A DNA stretch of 26,292 nt from CAYOWK01 sp964407665 (GTDB taxonomy: Bacteria; Pseudomonadota; Alphaproteobacteria; Caulobacterales; Hyphomonadaceae): assembly GCA_964407665.1 (NCBI GenBank), contig CAYOWK010000053.1, forward strand, positions 1-26,292, given 5' to 3'. The translations under genes and the position numbers were made by a program. The notes under the pieces are model-generated. The model saw nothing but the letters and a program-made list of their open reading frames with translations, was not told the origin of the DNA and searched no databases. How positions within the stretch are numbered: position 1 is the first letter of the stretch; each line of letters opens with the position of its first letter. Of this stretch, positions 1 to 6,891 are shown piece by piece.

Positions 1-45
1 CGAAGGCGAAGCGGCAGCGCTCACGACGCGGTGCCTCGCGTCCGT

Positions 46-59
46 GTACCGGGGTACAC
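46..59 (+). repeat. GTACCGGGGTA motif, copy 1
   Basis: The 14-mer GTACCGGGGTACAC lies in the short non-coding stretch at the left edge. A 13-of-14 match occurs on the opposite strand at 3830 to 3843, so the two copies face opposite ways near the two ends of the accessory segment. It is nearly self-complementary, as a repressor operator would be. A shorter match (CCGGGGTAC) occurs inside the lipoprotein gene at about 639. Function is inferred only. Confidence 0.4.
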
Positions 60-85
60 TACAGCGTAGCCCTTGGTGCCCGTTA

Positions 86-505
86 CTACCCCAATCCCAT
101 CAGCCGGATGCAGCCCATCGCGATGGAAGATACGTTGTCCGATGCCTTCCACGGCCCTCCACCGGACGCTTCAAGGACCTTGTCCACGCATAGGACCACT
201 TCGTTGGCGTCGCGTTGGAGGTGGTGCATCGACTTGACCCGCGTATCGCCCACGGCGGCAGCCGTCCAATCGGCGGCAGTTGCCAGCTTGTTTTCATCAG
301 AGGCAGTCCGCCATGAGATGATGGTCGCGGCATGCAACGTCCCGCCTTCGTACCACTCCGCCTTTTCGGCAGGGGGAACGTAGGCAGACGGATTGTAGTC
401 GGCAGCCATAGCTAGGAATGGCGCGGCTATCAGGACCGCAATGACCAGCCCTAAGCCGCCAAGGAATGCCCAACCAACCCATGCGGATGACGTTTGTGAA
501 GACAT
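86..505 (-). CDS. small exported or membrane-anchored protein of unknown function
   Basis: I do not recognise the family. From the ATG at 505 the product is 139 residues. Residues 10 to 34 are strongly hydrophobic and end in an A-M-A motif, so this is either a cleaved signal peptide or one N-terminal membrane anchor, placing the rest outside the cytoplasm. Two cysteines in the C-terminal half (in VLCVD and MGCIR) could form a disulfide. The 505 start is chosen because a GGAG ribosome site lies just upstream; the longer reading frame to 577 adds an unlikely polar arginine-rich extension. The gene follows the lipoprotein gene by 13 bp on the same strand, so they are probably one transcript. Confidence 0.6.
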   Translation of the reverse strand: MSSQTSSAWVGWAFLGGLGLVIAVLIAAPFLAMAADYNPSAYVPPAEKAEWYEGGTLHAATIISWRTASDENKLATAADWTAAAVGDTRVKSMHHLQRDANEVVLCVDKVLEASGGGPWKASDNVSSIAMGCIRLMGLG

Positions 506-518
506 GTCTCCGCCCCAC

Positions 519-1103
519 TCAGTTGTAGACTGCGTCAACGTTGGTCTGCGTAAGCGCACCAGCCTGCAAGCTGACAAGCAAATGGCGCAGTTCGGAAACG
601 TTAGCGCGGTTGAAGTTGAAGTCCTGCCCTGAGCAAGCCGGGGTACAGAAGTCCACCACTAGATAGTGATCGGCGGCGTTCCCGCTGTAGAAGGTGAACT
701 CCAAGCTCCCCTTGCCTAGCTGCGACCACGTTGGAGCCGTGCCCAATTCCTTTTCGATGGCGTCGCCCCGCGCCGTGGCCGTTTTCGCCCACTCTTCGTA
801 CTTATCTATCAGGGGTAGGTATTCGGCGACGTAGCGCTGATCGAATGTCAGCGTGTAAGGCATTTCCACCCCGGTGGTTGGATCAATGTTCCGCCCGTAA
901 GTTTCTAGCTCAAGGAACAGCGTCGTCGCGCCATCCGACATCGTGTTCAGAGACACGTGGGTTGGCCGTTCCATGTACTGCGAAGCCACCCCGTTGAACT
1001 CGCTCGCCGCGAGGGTCGTCGCTATCCGCGTTTCCTGCGATACCGTGGTGCAAGCCACCGTCATTCCCGCGGCGAGCAGGCACATCATCATTCTCAATTT
1101 CAT
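519..1103 (-). CDS. putative lipoprotein of unknown function
   Basis: The 194-residue product begins with a positively charged, hydrophobic signal sequence ending in a lipobox-like TVAC with the lipidated cysteine at residue 18, so it is predicted to be an envelope lipoprotein. The mature part is polar and has no motif I recognise. Two further cysteines occur near residues 153 and 157. The gene sits directly upstream of a second small exported protein (13 bp gap) and is divergent from an XRE regulator gene. The intergenic region between them holds a perfect dyad, which suggests the pair is controlled by that regulator. Function unknown. Confidence 0.6.
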   Translation of the reverse strand: MKLRMMMCLLAAGMTVACTTVSQETRIATTLAASEFNGVASQYMERPTHVSLNTMSDGATTLFLELETYGRNIDPTTGVEMPYTLTFDQRYVAEYLPLIDKYEEWAKTATARGDAIEKELGTAPTWSQLGKGSLEFTFYSGNAADHYLVVDFCTPACSGQDFNFNRANVSELRHLLVSLQAGALTQTNVDAVYN

Positions 1104-1162
1104 CGGGTCCCCGTTCGGTTAGCACCAATTCGATACGCCGGCGATTGATAGGCGTCTATTCC

Positions 1163-1179
1163 TTTTTGCGATGCAAAAA
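1163..1179. promoter_or_regulatory. operator-like dyad between divergent lipoprotein and XRE genes
   Basis: A perfect inverted repeat, TTTTTGC-GAT-GCAAAAA, lies in the region between the lipoprotein start (1103) and the XRE start (1232). A second arm pair, GGCGT at 1151 to 1155 and ACGCC at 1182 to 1186, extends the symmetry outward. The position and symmetry fit binding by a dimeric HTH protein, most simply the neighbouring XRE protein. Direct evidence for binding is absent. Confidence 0.45.
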
Positions 1180-1231
1180 ATACGCCTTGCTTCCCATAGC
1201 CCCATGCGCCGCAGAACAGGACGTTCGGGCC

Positions 1232-1576
1232 ATGTCGGACACGCTGAAGAATGCCATCGGTCCCGCCTTAGCGGCGGCTAGGAAGACAGCTGGACTATCG
1301 CAGGAGGACCTTGCGAGGCGCATCAACCGGCATAAGGACAGCATCAGTCATATCGAGCGGAGAGAGACGATCCCCACTCTTCCGATGCTTTATGAAATCG
1401 CAGACGCACTCGGAGTGCAGATCGCGGACTTGCTGCCCTCCCAAACCAGCGAAAAGTCGCTCCCGCCCACCCGCGTCCGGCTCGAGGCGGAAGTGGTCAG
1501 CGTCATCCGGTCACTGCCCGATGACAGGCTTGAGTATCTGCGCGACCACTTGGACCTGCTGCGCAAGCTGAAATAG
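1232..1576 (+). CDS. XRE-family helix-turn-helix transcriptional regulator
   Basis: This 114-residue protein has a Cro/C1-type DNA-binding domain at about residues 10 to 67: the pattern runs through GLSQEDLARR, the recognition-helix region INRHKDSISHIERR, and the closing helix LYEIADALGV. The C-terminal 45 residues are charged and probably helical, perhaps a dimerisation segment. The frame is open back to 1145, but the extra N-terminal residues would be encoded across the operator dyad and look non-coding, so the ATG at 1232 is preferred. It is divergent from two small exported-protein genes and probably represses itself and them. Such small XRE proteins are common on phages and islands. Confidence 0.8.
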   Translation: MSDTLKNAIGPALAAARKTAGLSQEDLARRINRHKDSISHIERRETIPTLPMLYEIADALGVQIADLLPSQTSEKSLPPTRVRLEAEVVSVIRSLPDDRLEYLRDHLDLLRKLK

Positions 1577-2070
1577 GCTATATCGACAAATACGAACCAA
1601 TTGGCGCGGTCCGCGACCATGTGGCTTTTGCGGGCAGACTTTTTCGTCAAGCGGAAGGCGGCGTCGCCAGTATTCGACGACGTGGGCGTTACCGCACCGG
1701 CAACACCTCTAGGGCGCGCGTACGTAGGCACAAACGGCGTCGGGGTAGGCGGGGCCTCGTTTGTAGCTAGATCGCTCTATACGGGCTCGGCAGGGGGAAA
1801 AGCGCGGCATAGGGTGGCAGCAAGCGCCGAAAGTTTGGTGACATCATGTGCAGCGCGTTCCGAGCCAATGAAGTTGGAGTTCGCCGCAAGACATACCAGA
1901 CCGCAAGTCGGCGCAGACGGCGACCGGCAGTGAGACTTGCGGATATCCCGCTTGCAGGAATGTGCCGCAGACGGTGTTAAGGCCTGTGCTATCCCCGGCA
2001 GGCACATGCTTATCAACGCCGCATAATTAGCTTCGGCCACCCGGCCTCGCGTATCCACGTAGCGCTGAAA
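1577..2070. other. 494-bp stretch without a supported gene
   Basis: Reading frames exist on both strands (1601 to 1933 plus, 1777 to 2058 minus), but neither has a good ribosome site, a recognisable domain or coding-like composition. The stretch lies between the XRE gene and the 3' end of the convergent secreted-protein gene. I see no RNA gene in it and no clear terminator hairpin. It may be decayed sequence in the accessory segment. Confidence 0.4.
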
Positions 2071-2583
2071 TCAGGGCTGCCAGCCTGCCTTCCTGACCTC
2101 GTCGATTAGCGCAGCGCGAAAACGCTCTCGGTGTTTAATTTGTTGGTCGTTTTCTGGAGCACTGAATTTGGTCCAATAGCCTACTTCTTCGCAGGATGGC
2201 CTTAACTGGCGCGATTTCTGGTCATCGAGAAATGCGGCCACCAGACACGACGCTGGTGACAGTTTAAACGTTTCGCCTCGACGTTCTTGGACTATATCGC
2301 GGGAAAACCTGACCTGCCGATGATACTCGTCGACATTCGGGAATTGCTCTAGGACCTCCCACCTGAAACTCCGCCGACAATCCCGCTCTTCGTTTCCCAT
2401 CGTCTTGAGAAGTGAGAGGTCGTTCTCCTTGAGAAGAGCACCCTCCCAAACAACAGAAGAGTAATGAGCTGCGCGTAAGCACCTAATTGGGCTGGCCCCG
2501 GAAACGTCAACTTCCTGCGCCGCTGCAGCCCCCGCGTACAGCCACAGGACCGACAATAACCACGTTCTCACAACAGCCCCCAT
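2071..2583 (-). CDS. orphan secreted protein with four cysteines
   Basis: The 170-residue product has a typical Sec signal peptide: MGAVVR, then a hydrophobic core, then A-A-A before Gln23, so it is predicted to be periplasmic or secreted. The mature part has four cysteines (in IRCLR, RDCRR, ASCLV and PSCEE), consistent with two disulfides, and is otherwise polar and helical. I do not recognise a family. The ATG at 2583 is chosen because the longer frame to 2664 puts 27 polar residues ahead of the signal peptide. It follows the nuclease-like gene on the same strand after about 275 bp, so shared transcription is possible but not shown. Confidence 0.55.
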   Translation of the reverse strand: MGAVVRTWLLSVLWLYAGAAAAQEVDVSGASPIRCLRAAHYSSVVWEGALLKENDLSLLKTMGNEERDCRRSFRWEVLEQFPNVDEYHRQVRFSRDIVQERRGETFKLSPASCLVAAFLDDQKSRQLRPSCEEVGYWTKFSAPENDQQIKHRERFRAALIDEVRKAGWQP

Positions 2584-2858
2584 TCCACGTCTCTGGGGCA
2601 GGTCTGCAAACTTCCTGCCGCCATGCCCGCACGCGGCCCACTTGACGCCGCACTTTCCCATCAAATGCAGGCTGGCCGGCGACCGACGGATTGATCAGCC
2701 CATCGACCGTGAACTCGCTATTGGCGTTTTTCGACTACTGAGGTTCCGTCCATTTGAGGACGCGATGTCTCATCAGGCCGCGTGGGCGAAGTGTCACCCG
2801 TTCAGCCTATCCCCGAGCGATGCTTAAGCCACGGCTCAGAGGTGGACTTGGGGGTAGG

Positions 2859-3722
2859 CTAGGTCACGACCTCAACCCTAACGCGCACTTTGCCCTTAGT
2901 CCCTGATCGCTCGCCCTCTAAATCCGCCACTAAGCCGGCGGGGTTCTCTATCAGTTTGGCAAGATCGTAAACGACACACCAGAGGGTGTCGCAGAGAGGG
3001 TGGGCTCTATAATGATCGATGTCTATGGTGAGCTCTTGACCGATTTTTTTTGCATGAGCCCTGTCCCGCACCACTTTCAGTTCAATAACGAGCGACTGCT
3101 TAGGAAGCAGGAAGTCCATGCGCGTGGAGGTGCCGGCATAACTTGGCGTGAATTCCTCAGGCCGGATGTCGACAACCCACGGTCGAAGCATGGCGTGCAG
3201 TAGATCTTGGATGTCGTACTCAGACATGAAGGTCAGCGGTGTGGATCCTTTCCGCCGGTAAGTCAGGGGGTACATCGCCCTTGGCAGGCCCCGGATCACG
3301 CGCCGCAGCACGTCGTCGACGGCGGCAGGCCTTTGCACAATCGCACCGACCGCAACCTGCTCCGGCTCCCTGCCCGTTGGAACGACCCTTCCGCCACGAA
3401 AATACTGGAGCCCAAGAACCTCCAGCTCCTCGACCACCCTTTGGCGCAGTTGCTCCCAATGGAGCTTGGCTTCGGGGTCGCTCGGAGCAGCGTCCATGCG
3501 CTCCTCGATCACGTTGCCCAAGACAGCAAGGCTATCCAGCTCTGGCTCGGCATTGACGCTGAAAAGCCATTCCTTCCACTTTGAATGGTGCGCGAGTTGA
3601 GGAGGAGGACCGGGAGCCCCGGCAGCCTGAAAGAGCGCGTCCAGCTTCGGGTGGGTGCCATTCGCCACCACCAAGTCGTTTACCGCAGCGCATAGGCTAC
3701 GGGAAAGCCTTACTCCCCCCAT
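2859..3722 (-). CDS. PD-(D/E)XK nuclease-like protein, DpnII/MboI-type C-terminal domain
   Basis: The 287-residue product carries a C-terminal restriction-endonuclease-like core. Visible residues in order are Glu168 in a helix (SEYDIQDLL), Asp203 in RMDFLL, and Glu214-Leu-Lys216 in VIELKVV, the D...ExK active site; then a helix with repeated charged residues and a strand (LWCVVYDL). This arrangement fits the REase DpnII/MboI-like domain of the PD-(D/E)XK superfamily. The N-terminal 150 residues include a conserved-looking block (LDALFQAAGAPG, then KWKEWL) that I cannot name. No methyltransferase is adjacent, so a classical restriction-modification pair is unlikely; a stand-alone defence effector is my inference. 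The start is uncertain: ATG at 3722 or TTG at 3788, neither with a strong ribosome site. Confidence 0.7.
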   Translation of the reverse strand: MGGVRLSRSLCAAVNDLVVANGTHPKLDALFQAAGAPGPPPQLAHHSKWKEWLFSVNAEPELDSLAVLGNVIEERMDAAPSDPEAKLHWEQLRQRVVEELEVLGLQYFRGGRVVPTGREPEQVAVGAIVQRPAAVDDVLRRVIRGLPRAMYPLTYRRKGSTPLTFMSEYDIQDLLHAMLRPWVVDIRPEEFTPSYAGTSTRMDFLLPKQSLVIELKVVRDRAHAKKIGQELTIDIDHYRAHPLCDTLWCVVYDLAKLIENPAGLVADLEGERSGTKGKVRVRVEVVT

Positions 3723-3734
3723 ATGTTCGCCCGG

Positions 3735-3767
3735 TCTGATCCTGATGTGCCCTGATCGTACCCTGAT
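3735..3767. repeat. phased CCTGAT direct repeats
   Basis: CCTGAT starts at 3741, 3751 and 3762, with a TCTGAT at 3735. The 10 to 11 bp spacing puts the copies on one face of the helix. They lie just upstream of the ATG at 3722 of the nuclease-like gene, or inside it if the TTG at 3788 is used, where they would encode an IRVR/IRIR repeat. A multi-site operator is possible. Confidence 0.4.
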
Positions 3768-3829
3768 GCGCGGAGCTGGGAATGCCAAGACTACCCAAGG
3801 GGCAACGGGGCGAGGAAGCAGTTCGTATC

Positions 3830-3843
3830 GTATACCCCGGTAC
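3830..3843 (-). repeat. GTACCGGGGTA motif, copy 2
   Basis: On the minus strand this reads GTACCGGGGTATAC, differing at one base from copy 1 at 46 to 59. It sits in the upstream region of the nuclease-like gene, where a regulator could act. Orientation is opposite to copy 1. Confidence 0.4.
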
Positions 3844-3926
3844 GTCCTAAAGGGGGTGGGGACGCCTCTTGGGCCAGCTATGTCCTGTTAGCCACTCAAC
3901 GATCATCGGCGCGGCGCTTCTACGGC

Positions 3927-3951
3927 GACAAAAAGGGGGACAAAAAGGGGG
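3927..3951. repeat. 12-bp tandem repeat near tRNA-Ser
   Basis: Two head-to-tail copies of GACAAAAAGGGG followed by G occupy this stretch, 70 bp from the 3' end of the tRNA-Ser gene. Short direct repeats beside a tRNA 3' end can be arm-type integrase sites of an integrated element, but no integrase gene is in the window, so this is only a suggestion. Confidence 0.45.
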
Positions 3952-4020
3952 AAAGCGACGTTGACCCGATTAAAGGCAGCCAACAATCCACTGTCGTTGC
4001 TAAGATTTTTTGGTTCCCCA

Positions 4021-4110
<90 letters not shown>

Positions 4111-4220
4111 ACGGGAGCGCGGATATAGCACCCAAAACGTTAAGCGCAAGCGACCAGATTCAAGACTCTGAAGGGAGCAGCTGACCGCCAGAAATCCCGT
4201 CAGGGCCCTCGGATTAAGGT

Positions 4221-4249
4221 TTGACAGGCCCGCTCGGCCCCGTCTATAT
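4221..4249 (+). promoter_or_regulatory. sigma-70-type promoter of rplU-rpmA
   Basis: A perfect -35 hexamer TTGACA (4221 to 4226) is followed after 17 bp by CTATAT (4244 to 4249), a fair -10 box. It lies about 115 bp before the rplU start, leaving an untranslated leader long enough for ribosomal-protein feedback control, though I cannot name a known leader structure in it. Confidence 0.75.
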
Positions 4250-4364
4250 GCGCGCTCCCCGGCTGCAGGCGTCTGCAGGCGGCTTTCATTTATTCTTGCG
4301 GGCTCGCCGGCTGACTGGGTCAGACCGGGGCGCGCCAGACGATACGGCCTTCGAAGGACAGACC

Positions 4365-4679
4365 ATGTTCGCGGTGATCAAGACGGGCGGCAAGCAGTAC
4401 CGGGTAGCGGCGGACGACGTCATCGTCGTCGAGAAGCTCGCCGGCGACGCTGGCGACACCCTGGTGTTCGACCAGGTCCTGATGATCGGCGACGGCGACA
4501 CGGTTAACACCGGCCTCCCGCTGATCGGCGGAGCCCAGGTCACGGCGGAAGTGGTGGAACAGCGCCGCGCCGCCAAGATCATCATCTTCAAGACCAAGCA
4601 GCGCAACACCTACCGCCGCAAGAAGGGCCACCGTCAGAACGAGACGGTCGTCAAGATCACCGGCATCTCGTCCAACTGA
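4365..4679 (+). CDS. rplU: 50S ribosomal protein L21
   Basis: This 104-residue protein is L21 of the large ribosomal subunit, which binds 23S rRNA. It starts MFAVIKTGGKQYRVA, the family's hallmark, and has the basic C-terminal stretch KTKQRNTYRRKKGHRQ. Length is the usual one. The ATG at 4365 has an AAGGA ribosome site; the open frame upstream to 4221 is leader. rpmA follows after 70 bp in the usual rplU-rpmA operon order. Confidence 0.98.
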   Translation: MFAVIKTGGKQYRVAADDVIVVEKLAGDAGDTLVFDQVLMIGDGDTVNTGLPLIGGAQVTAEVVEQRRAAKIIIFKTKQRNTYRRKKGHRQNETVVKITGISSN

Positions 4680-4749
4680 GGTTGTCCGGCCCCTGCCGGA
4701 GCGTTTGAAACCATCCCGGCCCGGCCGGACCTGACCATAGGAGCCCACG

Positions 4750-5025
4750 ATGGCGCACAAAAAAGCAGGCGGCTCTACGCGCAACGGTCGCGATTCGAAC
4801 CCCAAAATGCTGGGCGTGAAGAAATACGGCGGCCAGAACGTGATCGGCGGCAACATCATCGTTCGCCAGCGCGGCACCAAATTCTACCCGGGCAACGGCG
4901 TCGGCATTGGCCGCGACCATACCCTCTTCGCCATTGCCGACGGCAAGGTCTCCTTCCGCCGCAGCAAGCTTGGCCGCACGTTCGTAGACGTGATTTCGGC
5001 CGACATGGCGGTAGCAGCCGAATAG
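4750..5025 (+). CDS. rpmA: 50S ribosomal protein L27
   Basis: The 91-residue product is L27, whose N-terminal tail reaches the peptidyl-transferase centre. It opens MAHKKAGGSTRNGRDS, directly with the mature form, so it lacks the cleaved N-terminal extension found in Firmicutes. The motifs GGNIIVRQRGT and PGNGVGIGRDHTLFA are family-typical. It is the second gene of the rplU operon, has a GGAG ribosome site, and is followed by a strong terminator. Confidence 0.98.
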   Translation: MAHKKAGGSTRNGRDSNPKMLGVKKYGGQNVIGGNIIVRQRGTKFYPGNGVGIGRDHTLFAIADGKVSFRRSKLGRTFVDVISADMAVAAE

Positions 5026-5089
5026 GCGGACTGGATTTCATCATCCGGCCCGCCCCCCCAAAGGAGCGGTCCGGAGCGAAACCCGATGC

Positions 5090-5123
5090 GAGGGGAGGCG
5101 GACCGCCTCCCCTCTTTGTTTTT
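5090..5123 (+). terminator. intrinsic terminator of rplU-rpmA
   Basis: A perfect 10-bp stem, GAGGGGAGGC (5090 to 5099) with GCCTCCCCTC (5105 to 5114), encloses a 5-base loop and is followed by TTTGTTTTT. This is a canonical Rho-independent terminator after rpmA. Confidence 0.9.
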
Positions 5124-5185
5124 CCTCTCCCTCGCTGCGCCCGGTTCCGGAGACGGACCCGCGCGGAACCCGAACGGGGGATGAG

Positions 5186-5758
5186 ATGAGCGATACGATC
5201 ACCACCGGCAGGCTGACGCTGAGGCCGCTCCAGATCCGCGATGCGGGCCGGATCGCCTACCTCGCAGGCGACTACGACGTGGCGCGTATGTGCGCCCGCG
5301 TACCTCATCCCTACCCGGTCCTATCAGCGGAAGGCTGGCTCGAGCTTCAGGCCGGCGCGCGCCGCAAGGGCGAGGAATTCGCCTTCGCCGTCACCCGCCC
5401 GCGCGACGGACTGATCGGCTGCTGCGGCCTCACCCGCAAGGCCGGCGCACCGGCGGCGGAGCTGGGCTACTGGCTAGGCCGGCCCTACTGGGGAGAAGGT
5501 TTCGCGACGGAAGCTGCAGCCGCCGTGATGCACTGGGCGCGCGAAACGCTCGGCGTCGAGGAATTCATGGCCGGGCACTTTTCGGACAACCCAGCCTCTG
5601 GCCGGGTGCTCCGGAAGCTGGGCTTTGCCGCCACCCACACGACCGAACTGTTCGGCCTCGCGAGGGGTGAGACAGCGCCTGCCGAGCGTTATGTGTGGCC
5701 GGGCGGGGTCAATGTGGATACTATCGCGACTGCAGAGACCGCCCACTACGTCCATTAG
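5186..5758 (+). CDS. GNAT-family N-acetyltransferase, RimJ/RimL type
   Basis: This 190-residue protein has the layout of acetyltransferases that resemble the ribosomal-protein acetylases RimJ and RimL. It opens with TGRLTLRPLQIRDA, the typical first strand, and carries the acetyl-CoA loop RPYWGEGFATEA at about residues 99 to 110, then the helix-strand NPASGRVLRKLGF near the end of the fold. The substrate is not deducible. A gene of this kind between rpmA and obgE is common in alphaproteobacteria. The ATG at 5186 is preceded by a G-rich site. The tail after about residue 165 is not conserved-looking. Confidence 0.9.
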   Translation: MSDTITTGRLTLRPLQIRDAGRIAYLAGDYDVARMCARVPHPYPVLSAEGWLELQAGARRKGEEFAFAVTRPRDGLIGCCGLTRKAGAPAAELGYWLGRPYWGEGFATEAAAAVMHWARETLGVEEFMAGHFSDNPASGRVLRKLGFAATHTTELFGLARGETAPAERYVWPGGVNVDTIATAETAHYVH

Positions 5759-5826
5759 ACAGGGGCTGATTGGACAGGGATGGGGCGCCCGTATATGGAC
5801 GCCCCTCCTTCCCCCCGGATTGAACC

Positions 5827-6891
5827 ATGAAGTTTCTCGACCAGTGCAAGGTCTACATCAGCTCCGGCGCAGGCGGCGACGGCTCTGTCTCGTTCCGCCG
5901 CGAGAAGTACATCGCGCATGGCGGACCTGACGGGGGCGACGGCGGACGCGGCGGCGACGTCTACGCAGAGGCCGTGGACGGCCTCAACACGCTGATCGAC
6001 TACCGCTACCTGCAGCACTTCAAGGCCGATCGCGGCGGCCACGGCATGGGCCGCAACCGCACGGGCGCCGACGCCCCCGACACCGTCCTCAAGGTTCCCG
6101 TAGGGACCCAGATCTTCGAGGAGGACCAGGAAACCCTGATCGCCGACCTCGACACGCTGGGCGAGCGCGTACTCCTCGCCAGGGGCGGCAATGGCGGCTG
6201 GGGCAACACCCGCTTCAAGTCGTCCATCAACCAGGCTCCCCGCCGGTTCAATCCGGGCGCCGAGGGCGAAGAGCGCTGGATCTGGCTCCGCCTGAAACTC
6301 ATCGCCGACGCCGGCCTGCTGGGCATGCCCAACGCCGGCAAGTCCACCTTCCTCGGCGCGGTCAGCGCCGCCAAGCCGAAGGTGGCCGACTACCCGTTCA
6401 CCACGCTGGTCCCCAACCTCGGCGTCGTCTCCATCGGCCCCGGCGCCTCGTTCGTGCTGGCCGACATTCCGGGCCTGATCGGCGGCGCAGCCGAAGGCGC
6501 AGGCCTCGGCACGCGCTTCCTCGGCCACGTCGAGCGCTGCTCGGTCCTTCTCCACCTGATCGACGGCACGCAGGAGGATGTTGCGGGCGCCTACAAGACC
6601 ATCCGCGCCGAGCTGAAAGCCTATGGCGGCGGCCTCTATGACAAGCCGGAAGTCGTGGCGCTCAACAAGATCGACGCCCTGACGAAGGACGAGATCAGCG
6701 AGAAGGCCGCCGCCCTCAAGAAGGCGTGCAAGTCGACCCCGCTCCGCATCTCCGGGGCCACCGGCAAGAACGTGCCCGAGACGATCCAGAAGCTCTACAC
6801 CATCATCTCCGAGGACCGCGCCGAGCGCCGCGCGGCTCTGATCGAGGCGACGATGACGCCGGAGGAGAAGGCCGAGGGCTGGTCGCCGTGA
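5827..6891 (+). CDS. obgE: Obg-family GTPase ObgE/CgtA
   Basis: This 354-residue protein is the essential ribosome-assembly GTPase that acts on the 50S subunit and links growth to stress and cell cycle. The N-terminal glycine-rich Obg fold covers residues 1 to 158 (repeated GG motifs such as GGDGGRGGDV). The GTPase domain shows G1 GMPNAGKS (166 to 173), G2 YPFTTL (189 to 194), G3 DIPG (213 to 216) and G4 NKID (280 to 283). There is no long C-terminal extension. The stop overlaps the GTG start of the next gene by 4 bp, so translation is probably coupled. Confidence 0.98.
   Translation: MKFLDQCKVYISSGAGGDGSVSFRREKYIAHGGPDGGDGGRGGDVYAEAVDGLNTLIDYRYLQHFKADRGGHGMGRNRTGADAPDTVLKVPVGTQIFEEDQETLIADLDTLGERVLLARGGNGGWGNTRFKSSINQAPRRFNPGAEGEERWIWLRLKLIADAGLLGMPNAGKSTFLGAVSAAKPKVADYPFTTLVPNLGVVSIGPGASFVLADIPGLIGGAAEGAGLGTRFLGHVERCSVLLHLIDGTQEDVAGAYKTIRAELKAYGGGLYDKPEVVALNKIDALTKDEISEKAAALKKACKSTPLRISGATGKNVPETIQKLYTIISEDRAERRAALIEATMTPEEKAEGWSP

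Noticed and set aside
1777..2058. A 93-residue minus-strand frame after the secreted-protein gene
   Set aside because: GTG start without a ribosome site, no hydrophobic or domain pattern, and irregular composition.
2994..3004. GAGAGGGTGGG matching the 3' part of tRNA-Ser (4026 to 4036), a possible att repeat
   Set aside because: Only 11 bases match and they lie inside the nuclease-like coding sequence; a real attachment repeat would include the T arm and the acceptor end.
5755..6555. A 266-residue minus-strand frame
   Set aside because: It is antisense to obgE and rich in Ala, Gly and Val as expected from the reverse frame of a high-GC gene.
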